NCBI GenBank assembly: GCA_023544645.1
Contig: JAMJFO010000002.1
Coordinates: 102,532 to 166,531, forward strand
From: Desulfobulbaceae bacterium
Lineage (GTDB): Bacteria; Desulfobacterota; Desulfobulbia; Desulfobulbales; Desulfobulbaceae
Direction: 5' to 3'
Length of the DNA: 64,000 nucleotides
Shown here one piece after another: positions 7,092-14,658 of this stretch; position 1 is the stretch's first letter; every line of letters begins with the position of its first letter. Both the position numbers and the translations under genes were made by a program. Under the pieces are notes generated by a model. That model was not told the origin of the DNA. It made no database searches and worked only from the letters and a program-made list of their open reading frames with translations.

Positions 7092-8401
7092 TGACCGCCA
7101 ATATCAATAGATCCTTAACCGGCCAGACCGTACAGGTAGACCTGGAGCAGCATGTTCCCCTGATGCCGGGGGATGAGCTCCGGTCATTTGTTCAGCGCTT
7201 TGTCGCCCAGCGATCAAGGTATCTGGATATTCTGCAGGGGTGTCCACCGCCGGTCTATGTGCTGGAAGGATCGGTCCTCAGGGAGAGATCCGCCCGGTTC
7301 CAGGCAGCCTTCCGTAGCTGTCTGCCCGAGGTCGGCTTCTATTACGCGGTTAAGAGCAACAACCATCCGGACGTTTCCCGGATACTTCTCCAGACCGGTA
7401 TGGGGCTGGATGTATCAAGCGGGCTGGAGCTGGAAACAGCGTTGGGGCTGGGGGCCGAAGATGTGGTGTTCAGCGGTCCCGGCAAAACCGATCAGGAGTT
7501 GCAGCTGGCCGCGCTGAATGGTGACCGGGTAACCATCCTTGTTGACAGCTTCGGGGAGCTGGCCAGACTGCAGCAGATATGCGCCGGTGCCGGCAGGGCG
7601 GTCCGGGTGGGAGTGCGGCTGACCACCAATGCCAGCGGATTGTGGCGCAAATTCGGTATTGTGCCGGAAAAGCTGGGCATGTTCTGGGCAAAGGTGCAGG
7701 AATGCGATAATCTCCGGTTTCAGGGGCTGCAGTTCCATACCAGCTGGAATCTTTCACCGGCCGCGCAGATTGATTTCATCCGTTACCTCGGCAGTATTCT
7801 GGGCGGTCTGCCCGTTGCCGCCCTGGATCAGATCCGGTTCATCGACATCGGCGGGGGATACTGGCCGCCGCAGGGTGAGTGGCTGCAGGCAGCCGGGACA
7901 TCGGTCGGCAAGTTGAAAATGGAACTCGGCCAGGAGCCGGGGTCGCCATATGAGCACTACCGGCTGCCGGCCAGCGCCATTAAGTTGTTTGCCCACCAGA
8001 TCAGCGATGCCATACATGAAAGCATCCACTCGGTGGTTGCGTGCCGGATCTGTGTTGAACCGGGCAGGTGGCTGTGCAATGACGCCATGCATCTGCTGCT
8101 GTCGGTGGTTGACAAGAAGGAGGATGACCTGGTCATTACCGACGCCGGCACCAATGCAGTGGGATGGGAGCGATTCGAGACCGATTATTTTCCGGTGATC
8201 AACCTGAGCCGACCGGCGCTGGAGGAAAAAGCATGCCATATCCTCGGCTCTCTCTGTACTCCGCACGATGTCTGGGGCTATTCCTACTGGGGAGAGGAGA
8301 TCAGGATCGGAGATATCCTGCTGGTGCCGACCCAGGGCGCGTATACCTACAGCCTGCGGCAGCACTTCATCAAGCCGCTGCCCAGAGTTATTACAATCTG
8401 A
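7091..8401 (+). CDS. Fold-type III PLP-dependent decarboxylase (LysA/ODC family)
   Basis: The protein (436 residues from ATG 7091; GTG 7088 is also possible) belongs to the alanine-racemase-fold decarboxylases that act on diaminopimelate, ornithine, lysine, arginine or carboxynorspermidine. The PLP lysine is in FYYAVKSNNHPDV (about residue 88). DIGGGYWPP supplies the phosphate-binding glycines, CVEPGRW is the conserved EPGR block, and the C-terminal barrel has GSLCTPHDVW and GAYTYSLRQHF. The substrate-specificity segment, usually CDxxD or CESGD, reads CTPHD and does not match a known class. It overlaps the ATP-grasp stop (TGATG), so coupled translation is likely. The family is secure and the substrate is not. 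Confidence 0.88.
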   Translation: MTANINRSLTGQTVQVDLEQHVPLMPGDELRSFVQRFVAQRSRYLDILQGCPPPVYVLEGSVLRERSARFQAAFRSCLPEVGFYYAVKSNNHPDVSRILLQTGMGLDVSSGLELETALGLGAEDVVFSGPGKTDQELQLAALNGDRVTILVDSFGELARLQQICAGAGRAVRVGVRLTTNASGLWRKFGIVPEKLGMFWAKVQECDNLRFQGLQFHTSWNLSPAAQIDFIRYLGSILGGLPVAALDQIRFIDIGGGYWPPQGEWLQAAGTSVGKLKMELGQEPGSPYEHYRLPASAIKLFAHQISDAIHESIHSVVACRICVEPGRWLCNDAMHLLLSVVDKKEDDLVITDAGTNAVGWERFETDYFPVINLSRPALEEKACHILGSLCTPHDVWGYSYWGEEIRIGDILLVPTQGAYTYSLRQHFIKPLPRVITI

Positions 8402-8501
8402 CAAAAATATCATCCGGATCGAGTGAACCTGGCGAACTCGTCGGTGAAAAGTAAAAAATAGAGGGTTGAAACCCGATTAAGGAGCTTTTATCGCCAGGAA
8501 A

Positions 8502-9686
8502 ATGAATCATATGAAAAAGAACAAAACCATAGCGGTATCCTTTCCGGCCCCGGGGGGGAACGGTAAAAATGAAGAAGGACTGGCTGATGTCATAGCCTGC
8601 AATTCGTCCATATGTTTCATCGACGGGCAGCTGGGACGGCTGGTCTACCGCGGCTACGATGTGCTTGATCTCGCGGCGCACAGTACATTCGAGGAGGTGG
8701 CCTATCTGCTGTGGTACGGGCGGCTGCCCGGCCGCACCGAATACCAGGCATTCCTGGACGGCTTTACCGGGAGCATGAACCTGCCGGTGGAAACGGTCAT
8801 GATCCTGCGGATGTTCCCCAAGGCGGCGACGCCGATGGAGGTGCTCCGGACCGCGGTTTCATCTCTGGGGCACTGGGATCCGGACAGCGGCAACACCCGC
8901 CTGGATGCCTGTCTGCGCAAGGCCCAGCGGCTCACCAAGAGGATCCCGCTGATCCTGGCGTCACACCAGCGTTTGCGCGAAGGCATGGAGCCGATTGATC
9001 CGGTTTTAAACCAGGGGATTGCCTATAATTTTCTCTATACGCTGCAGAGTCGGGAGCCTGATCCTGAAATTGTCCGCGCCCTGGATGTTTCCCTTGTCCT
9101 GCACGCGGATCATGAGCTGAATGCCTCAACATTTGCCGCCCGGGTGACGGCGGCCACCATGGCCGACATATATTCCGCCGTCACCAGCGCCATCGGCGCT
9201 CTGAAGGGCCCCTTGCACGGCGGGGCCAATACGGAGGTGATGAAGATGCTCATGGAAATAGGGTCAGCCGGCAAGGCCCGGCAGTGGGTGCTCGACCGGT
9301 TGGCGAACAAAAAAAAGGTGCCGGGGTTTGGGCACCGGGTCTACCGGTGTGAAGATCCCCGCGTCGCGGTTTTACGAAAATACACCGAACAGATAACCCG
9401 CAAGGCCGGTGATGCCGATCTCTATGAGATCACCAGGGAAGTGGAAAAGACCATGGCGGGACACTCAAAGGTATTTCCCAATGTCGACCTGTACACCGCC
9501 TCGCTCTACCATGCCATGGGAATTCCCCTGGAGCTTTTTACGCCGATCTTTGCCATGAGCAGGGTGACGGGATGGACCGCCCACATCTTGGAACAATGGG
9601 ACAACAATCGTCTCATCCGTCCCAGCGCCAATTATATCGGTCCGACATCATTGCAATATGTTCCCATGGACAGCAGGACCCCGTAA
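8502..9686 (+). CDS. Citrate synthase family protein (type II, CS/2-methylcitrate synthase-like)
   Basis: This 394-residue protein condenses an acyl-CoA with a 2-oxoacid such as oxaloacetate. Catalytic blocks are present: LHADHELNASTF, GPLHGGANTEVM, GFGHRVY with its substrate arginine, and PNVDLYTASLYHAMG with the catalytic aspartate. N-terminal IDGQLGRLVYRGYDV is typical of the short bacterial enzymes. It lies 100 bases after the PLP decarboxylase gene, with its own AAGGAG site, and is co-directional with the sigma-54 operon. It may serve central metabolism, but its place here suggests a dedicated supply of citrate or a homologue, by analogy with siderophore clusters that pair a citrate-forming enzyme with a PLP decarboxylase and ligases. 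Confidence 0.9.
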   Translation: MNHMKKNKTIAVSFPAPGGNGKNEEGLADVIACNSSICFIDGQLGRLVYRGYDVLDLAAHSTFEEVAYLLWYGRLPGRTEYQAFLDGFTGSMNLPVETVMILRMFPKAATPMEVLRTAVSSLGHWDPDSGNTRLDACLRKAQRLTKRIPLILASHQRLREGMEPIDPVLNQGIAYNFLYTLQSREPDPEIVRALDVSLVLHADHELNASTFAARVTAATMADIYSAVTSAIGALKGPLHGGANTEVMKMLMEIGSAGKARQWVLDRLANKKKVPGFGHRVYRCEDPRVAVLRKYTEQITRKAGDADLYEITREVEKTMAGHSKVFPNVDLYTASLYHAMGIPLELFTPIFAMSRVTGWTAHILEQWDNNRLIRPSANYIGPTSLQYVPMDSRTP

Positions 9687-9704
9687 GATGCAGGCGGCAA
9701 CACT

Positions 9705-10175
9705 ATGAACAGTTATTTTCTCGATCCCCTGAGCCTGGATTTCTGGTCCCGTATCGGCGCGACATTACTCTGCGGCGGGATTATCGGCCTTGAGCGACAG
9801 CTCAGGGGAAAGCCGGCGGGCATACGCACCAGCATCCTTATCTGTCTCGGCACCCAGGTGTTTATCAGCCTGGGACTGTCGCTCAATAACGGCAATGGTG
9901 ATTCGTCCAGGGTCCTTGGCCAGGTGGTCACCGGTATCGGTTTTATCGGCGCCGGTGTTATTATGGGCAAGGAGAATATCGTCAGGGGGGTGACCTCAGC
10001 AGCCATCATCTGGATATTGGCCGGCATCGGGGCCGCCATCGGCCTGGGGTATATTACAACCGCTGTTGCGCTTACCATGGTGACGGTTCTTGTCCTTCTG
10101 GGGGTGGAATTCCTGGAGTCATCTTTCCGCAAACTCCGCCGCGGAGTCCACGCAGGCTCCAGTCACACCAACTGA
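9705..10175 (+). CDS. MgtC/SapB family membrane protein
   Basis: The 156-residue protein has about four membrane segments and the MgtC signature: IGLERQLRGKPAGIRTSILICLGTQVF near residues 28-55, then IGFIGAGVIM and a Thr-Ser-Ala motif in VRGVTSAAIIW. MgtC/SapB proteins help growth under low magnesium and affect membrane potential and ATP synthase activity in pathogens; the role in environmental bacteria is unclear. The ATG is 18 bases after the citrate synthase stop, so it could be the last gene of the sigma-54 operon. The following 228 bases hold the promoter of the A/V-type ATPase operon. Confidence 0.88.
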   Translation: MNSYFLDPLSLDFWSRIGATLLCGGIIGLERQLRGKPAGIRTSILICLGTQVFISLGLSLNNGNGDSSRVLGQVVTGIGFIGAGVIMGKENIVRGVTSAAIIWILAGIGAAIGLGYITTAVALTMVTVLVLLGVEFLESSFRKLRRGVHAGSSHTN

Positions 10176-10331
10176 TCTGTACATTCCGCCGGGCCGGCAA
10201 TGGTCCCGCGTTATCCGTGTCTTCACGGGCCGGGGAACGGGAGCGCGGCACCTGTCAATGTTGCAGGGGCATAACGATGGTCCTCTTTTTATCTGCAGCG
10301 GAGGGGTGGGGCTGATTTAGCTGCTGATTTT

Positions 10332-10360
10332 TTGAGTTATCCTCCTGTTTGATGTACAAT
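10332..10360 (+). promoter_or_regulatory. Sigma-70-type promoter of the A/V-ATPase operon
   Basis: TTGAGT (10332-10337), a 17-base spacer and TACAAT (10355-10360) match the -35 and -10 consensus at five of six positions each. The site is 44 bases upstream of the first A/V-ATPase gene and follows the end of the previous gene by about 150 bases. Confidence 0.65.
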
Positions 10361-10403
10361 GAAATAGATAAAGTTTTTAGGGCCTGGGAAGGGGAAGGAT
10401 CCC

Positions 10404-10724
10404 GTGACGATAGAATCCCTGCGGAAGATAATCAGTCTTGAGGAGGAACTGTACGCGGCCGAGCAGGCCGAACAGGAAAGGGCGGGGCTCCGGCTGAAAG
10501 AGCAGCAGGAAGAAATCCTTCGTCGGCACGGGGAAGAGCTTGCCGCCCTGGCGGAAAAAAAGACCCGGGCCGCAAAGCAGGCCGCAGAGGAGGCCGGTCA
10601 AAAGGCCGCAGCCATTGTGCAGGAGGCAAAGGCTCGCGCCAAGGCCATGGACAGGTTGGATGACGCGGCTCTGCGCCACCATCTGGCAACCGTCCTCAAG
10701 TATATTGCCGGGCAGGCGCCATGA
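10404..10724 (+). CDS. A/V-type ATPase peripheral stalk subunit G/H
   Basis: A 106-residue coiled-coil protein rich in Ala, Glu, Lys and Gln, starting with GTG. The first 90 residues form one long heptad-like helix (LEEELYAAEQAEQER, ending in AGQKAAAIVQEAKARA), as in the AhaH/NtpF-type peripheral stalk subunits that pair with subunit E. Low-complexity sequence makes homology hard to prove. The position directly before subunit I, overlapping it by four bases, is the standard place for this subunit. Role in the stator is inferred from position and composition. Confidence 0.8.
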   Translation: MTIESLRKIISLEEELYAAEQAEQERAGLRLKEQQEEILRRHGEELAALAEKKTRAAKQAAEEAGQKAAAIVQEAKARAKAMDRLDDAALRHHLATVLKYIAGQAP

Positions 10725-12598
10725 TCGTCCGGATGGCCAAAATAATGGTCATGGGACCGCTGGAGCTCCTGATGGAAACGCTGGCCCTTATCCATCAGTT
10801 GGGCATCATGCAGGTTGATGCTGAGATGACCTCCGGTCCCGAAGAAAACACCGGCCCATCCTTTCCCCGGCTTCCTGACAGGGAACGCGTTCTGCAGCAT
10901 CAGCTGTATGAAAAACTGAAAGGGAATATTGACCAACTACTGTGCTGCCTCCCGTCCCCCGAGTACGTCCCGCCTAACCAGATTCCTCCCGTCAGCATCG
11001 AGACCCTGGTCTCTATTCTTCCCTCTCACCTGGATAAAGCCGGGAAACGGCAAAAGGAGATGGATGGTCTCGTTGAGCAGATAGCCGAGTATGAAACATA
11101 CCGGGAGTTTATCGATGCACTGGGCGATCTGCGCATGAGCGCCAAGCAAAATGATATTCAGTGCATCGGCGTAAGGCTGGGCAGGGATGAAGATATTGCC
11201 GGGCTGAGGGATTTCCTGGAGGATGAATACCATGGCCGGGCGGCCCTGGAGACGGTTCCAGCTGCGCCGGACAAGGCACCTGTCGGCGTCATTGTGGTTG
11301 AAAGCGAAGATGCCGGCAATGTGCGGAAAACATTGACGAGACAGGGGCGGATTCTTTTCACCCCTCCCAACGGTCTGGAAAAGCTGGATTTTTCAGGGCA
11401 GCGGGAGCGGGTGGCCGCGGTGATACGGGAAAAAAAGGCGCTCCTGGCGCACCTCCGCCAGGAGCAGGAGAGCTTTGCCCGTCAATGGTATCACGCCTAC
11501 CTGCGCACCCGCGACTGGATCGATTCGCGGTTGTCGCTCATCAGCCTGACCGCTGCGGTGGTGAGGACCAGAATGTGTTTTTTTATCTATGGGTGGCTGC
11601 CCGCGGCGGATGTTCATGTTCTGGAGGAGAAGCTGCAGGAAAAATTCCAGGGCCGGGTGGTGGCCGAAGAAAGTGAGCTGGCCGAGCAGGATTTCTCCCG
11701 GATCCCGACCGCCCTGCACAACCCCGCTTACTTCGAGCCCTTCGAGCTTTTTACCAGGCTGCTGCCCATGCCCCCGTATGCATCCTTTGACCTGACTCCT
11801 TTTATCGGCATTTTCTTCCCGGTATTTTTCGGCATGATGCTCGGTGATATCGGGTACGGCCTGATTCTGCTCGCTGTTTCTGTCTGGCTGGTGCGCCGGT
11901 ATGCAGAGAAAAAAAATCTCCGGGACGCCGGCAAAATCTTGTTTATCTCCTCGCTGTACACCATTGTTTTCGGCCTGCTGTACGGAGAATTGCTCGGTAC
12001 GGTCGGACACACGTATTTTGGTTTGAAGCCCTTGTTTTTCGATCGCCAGGCGTCAATTGTCCCCATGATTTTTTTCGCCGTTGCCGCCGGCGTGGTCCAT
12101 GTTATCATCGGACTCGTGCTGGGGGTTATGGTCTCCCTGCGTCGGAAAATGAAAAAAGAGGCGGTGTTCAAGCTGGTGAACATTGTTATCATTCTCTGTG
12201 TCTGTATCCTGGCCGTCTCCTATTTTACCCGGAGCATGGCCCAGGTGCAGAAGCCCCTGCTTCTGACCATTGCCGTTGCCGCTCCGGCGCTCCTGCTGGT
12301 CGGGGGGGTAATGGCTCCGCTGGAACTGCTGAAAAATGTCGGCAATATTATTTCCTATGTCCGGATAATGGCGGTGGGACTTACTTCGGTGCTGCTGGCC
12401 TTTGTCGCCAATTACATGGCCGGTCGTATCGGCAGCATCTGGGCCGGCATGATAGTCGCGGTCCTGCTGCACGTATTTAATATTCTGCTTGGGGTCTTTG
12501 CCCCGACCATTCATTCACTGCGGCTCCACTACGTGGAGTTTCTCAGCAAGTTCATGGAACCAGGAGGAAAGGAATTCAGGCCCCTGGGGAAAAAGTAA
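10721..12598 (+). CDS. ntpI: A/V-type ATPase membrane subunit I (a subunit)
   Basis: Subunit I forms the ion half-channels beside the c-ring. The protein has 625 residues: a soluble coiled-coil N-terminal half (1-330) that contacts the stalks, then about seven membrane helices, including FIGIFFPVFFGMMLGDIGYGLILL and MAPLELLKNVGNIISYVRIMAVGLTSV split across helices. The arginine in ISYVRIMAVGL matches the essential channel arginine. The length agrees with the family. It overlaps the upstream stalk gene by ATGA and is followed 11 bases later by subunit K. Confidence 0.95.
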   Translation: MIVRMAKIMVMGPLELLMETLALIHQLGIMQVDAEMTSGPEENTGPSFPRLPDRERVLQHQLYEKLKGNIDQLLCCLPSPEYVPPNQIPPVSIETLVSILPSHLDKAGKRQKEMDGLVEQIAEYETYREFIDALGDLRMSAKQNDIQCIGVRLGRDEDIAGLRDFLEDEYHGRAALETVPAAPDKAPVGVIVVESEDAGNVRKTLTRQGRILFTPPNGLEKLDFSGQRERVAAVIREKKALLAHLRQEQESFARQWYHAYLRTRDWIDSRLSLISLTAAVVRTRMCFFIYGWLPAADVHVLEEKLQEKFQGRVVAEESELAEQDFSRIPTALHNPAYFEPFELFTRLLPMPPYASFDLTPFIGIFFPVFFGMMLGDIGYGLILLAVSVWLVRRYAEKKNLRDAGKILFISSLYTIVFGLLYGELLGTVGHTYFGLKPLFFDRQASIVPMIFFAVAAGVVHVIIGLVLGVMVSLRRKMKKEAVFKLVNIVIILCVCILAVSYFTRSMAQVQKPLLLTIAVAAPALLLVGGVMAPLELLKNVGNIISYVRIMAVGLTSVLLAFVANYMAGRIGSIWAGMIVAVLLHVFNILLGVFAPTIHSLRLHYVEFLSKFMEPGGKEFRPLGKK

Positions 12599-12609
12599 TA
12601 GGAGGATCT

Positions 12610-12843
12610 ATGGAAACCGTACTGGGAATGGAAAAAGTGTTGATGGCATTTGCCGCGGCCCTTGCCCTCGGGTTGTGTGCTTTGGCCACCGGCTGGGCGC
12701 AGTCGAAGATCGGCGCGGCCGGGGCCGGCACCCTGGCTGAAAAACCTGAATTGACGGCCACTGTCATTATCCTGGTGGCGATCCCTGAGACCATGGTCAT
12801 CCTGGGTTTTGTTATCGCGGCAATGATCCTGCTGATGGAGTGA
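12610..12843 (+). CDS. ntpK: A/V-type ATPase rotor subunit K (c subunit), sodium-type signature
   Basis: This 77-residue proteolipid has two membrane helices, the short archaeal-type hairpin rather than the duplicated four-helix form of Enterococcus. The ion-binding glutamate is Glu60 in AIPETMVILGF. Helix 1 carries Gln31 in GWAQSKIG, and Thr61 follows the glutamate. A helix-1 Gln together with Glu-Thr or Glu-Ser in helix 2 is the known sodium-binding signature of rotary ATPase c subunits, so sodium coupling is plausible. The ATG follows an AGGAGG site eight bases upstream. The family is certain; the ion preference is an inference. Confidence 0.93.
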   Translation: METVLGMEKVLMAFAAALALGLCALATGWAQSKIGAAGAGTLAEKPELTATVIILVAIPETMVILGFVIAAMILLME

Positions 12844-12846
12844 GCC

Positions 12847-13428
12847 GTGGGACATGATGCGCTCATTGCGGACCTGCGGCACAAAAGCAGTGAACGGATA
12901 AAAAAGATCCGGCAGGAGGCCGAGGATCAGGCAGAGGAACTGCGAGGGCGGAAAAAAGAAGAGCTGCGGAAACGGCGGCGGGAAATCCAGGCGCAGCTGA
13001 AGGATGAGTCGCAAAAGATCGCGGCGCCGATCCTCCATGAGGCTGAGCGAACCGCACTGGCTGTCGAGGATGAGGCCATGGGAAGATTGTCGGAGCGGCT
13101 TTATGCGCTGGCTGTTGATATGCTGGACCAGGTCCGTGGCCGGGATTACCGTTTGGTTTTCGCGCAATTCGTCGGCGAGGTGCCCGCAATCGCCTGGGAG
13201 ATGGTGCAGGTGAGCCGGCAGGACAGGGAGTTGGCCGAAGCATTTTTTCCCGGCGCCGATATCGAGGTTGATTCATCAATCATCGGCGGCTTCCGCGCCA
13301 GTGCCGATGGCAAAAGGTACCGGGTGGTCAACACCCTGGAAAAACGCCTGGAAAAAGGCTGGCCGGCGATATTGCCCATACTTCTGCGGCAGATAGCCAG
13401 GGAGCAGGATGCTGGGCCTGCTGCATAA
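12847..13428 (+). CDS. ntpE: A/V-type ATPase subunit E (peripheral stalk)
   Basis: A 193-residue protein starting with GTG, three bases after the subunit K stop. Residues 1-75 are a charged coiled coil (KIRQEAEDQAEELRGRKKEEL), and the C-terminal half is a globular alpha-beta domain with [31 protein letters not shown], the block that binds the catalytic head in subunit E. It overlaps subunit C by 20 bases. Length and gene position fit the family. Confidence 0.88.
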   Translation: MGHDALIADLRHKSSERIKKIRQEAEDQAEELRGRKKEELRKRRREIQAQLKDESQKIAAPILHEAERTALAVEDEAMGRLSERLYALAVDMLDQVRGRDYRLVFAQFVGEVPAIAWEMVQVSRQDRELAEAFFPGADIEVDSSIIGGFRASADGKRYRVVNTLEKRLEKGWPAILPILLRQIAREQDAGPAA

Positions 13429-14338
13429 ATGTACCCGGGCCGGATATCCGCCGGATTACCTCGTGTCAAGGATCCGCGGCAGAATCGGCGCGCCGGCGGC
13501 CCGAGCGCCCATAACCCGGGCCGGCGGCTATACCTTCCGGGAGGATGATGCTGCAATCTGGGATGCGGCGGCAGCGGAGCGGCAATGGCTATATCTGCAG
13601 ATGGATGACCGTCTGCGCAAAGATCTTGCTCCGCTGCTGTTGTATGGTGAACTCCCGACGCTGATACGCTGTTTGCGGAACCTGGAAGCGGGCAGACCCG
13701 ATGCCGTGGAGGTCGACCTTGCGGCAAGTCTGCTGGCCGACGAGGTCAAGAAAATTATGGCGATCCACGGCCCGTTGGCGGAAATTGTCGGGAAGCTCGA
13801 GCGGTTTTTCGTTGACACGGCCCTTGGCCTGCACGGACTGGCCGCTGCCTATGGCGAGGGTGGGGTGCACGGATGTGAAGAGCTGATCCGCCGGAGGTAT
13901 TTTGAACAGGTTTTTATTTTTGCCGGACATCCGGAGGCGATCTGGTGGCTTCGGAGCTTGATTGACCTGCGGAATGTCATGACCTTGGCAAAATGTGTGC
14001 GCTGGAAGGAATCGGAACGTTCGATGTTGATCGATGGCGGCCACATCGGGATCCGGAAGAGGGATCAGGTTCCATCGGAAGCCGGCCTGGAAAAGCTGGT
14101 CCGTCGTTTTGTCGGCGGCGGGCGGGCACCTTCCTCAGACCTGCATCCGGTCAGCCTGGAGCCTCTCCTTCATGATCACCTGTCGACGGCAATGACCAGG
14201 CGGATGAGGAGCGTTTGTCCTGTTGCGTGCTGCTCCGGATATATCTGGCACATTTTCGCTTCGGCAAGGAAAAGAAGCGGCGAGCACCATGCCGCCCGGT
14301 TTGCGGTAAATTTTCAGGGACAGACGGAGGGTGAATAA
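13409..14338 (+). CDS. ntpC: A/V-type ATPase subunit C (central stalk, d-type)
   Basis: This 309-residue protein is the socket that joins the central rotor shaft to the c-ring. It is poorly conserved but shows family features: an all-helical pattern, an N-terminal ARAPITRAGGYT-like turn, and ERFFVDTALGLHGLAAAYGEGG and a following LIDLRNVMTLAKCVRWK block typical of the NtpC repeat. It overlaps subunit E (20 bases) and subunit F (one base, TAATG). The identity depends mostly on operon position, with moderate sequence support. The C-terminal 40 residues are less typical. Confidence 0.82.
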   Translation: MLGLLHKCTRAGYPPDYLVSRIRGRIGAPAARAPITRAGGYTFREDDAAIWDAAAAERQWLYLQMDDRLRKDLAPLLLYGELPTLIRCLRNLEAGRPDAVEVDLAASLLADEVKKIMAIHGPLAEIVGKLERFFVDTALGLHGLAAAYGEGGVHGCEELIRRRYFEQVFIFAGHPEAIWWLRSLIDLRNVMTLAKCVRWKESERSMLIDGGHIGIRKRDQVPSEAGLEKLVRRFVGGGRAPSSDLHPVSLEPLLHDHLSTAMTRRMRSVCPVACCSGYIWHIFASARKRSGEHHAARFAVNFQGQTEGE

Positions 14339-14658
14339 TGAAAGGATGCATATTTATCACCATGAAAGACTGTACGCCCGGTTTCACCCTGGCCGGTTTC
14401 CGGCAGGTGGTCGCTGATGAGGAGAATATTCTTGAAGCAGCGGCAAAGATTGTCAACACAACTGCGCCGGGTCTGCTGTTCATTGATGAGCGGATGCTGG
14501 CGGAAAAAGATTTGGGCCGCCTGCGGTTGCTGGAGAAACAGTGGGGTGGCGCGATTATCACCCTGCCTTCACCGGGCAGGGCGGAGGTGTGGGCCGGAAA
14601 GGATTTCGGCAGGCGTTTTGTTTCGCGGGTCCTGGGCTATCAGATGAAGTTGAGTTGA
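14338..14658 (+). CDS. ntpG: A/V-type ATPase subunit F
   Basis: A 106-residue alpha-beta protein with the subunit F pattern: a first strand followed by GFTLAGFRQVVADEE, a middle strand LLFIDERMLAE, and IITLPSPGRAEV. Subunit F sits with subunit D in the central rotor shaft and regulates ATP hydrolysis. It overlaps both neighbouring genes by a single base, so translation of C, F and A is coupled. Confidence 0.88.
   Translation: MKGCIFITMKDCTPGFTLAGFRQVVADEENILEAAAKIVNTTAPGLLFIDERMLAEKDLGRLRLLEKQWGGAIITLPSPGRAEVWAGKDFGRRFVSRVLGYQMKLS

Noticed and set aside
4443..8401. A normal polyamine (spermidine or norspermidine) operon
   Set aside because: There is no spermidine synthase or carboxynorspermidine dehydrogenase, and the cluster contains a ligase, an acyltransferase and a citrate synthase instead.
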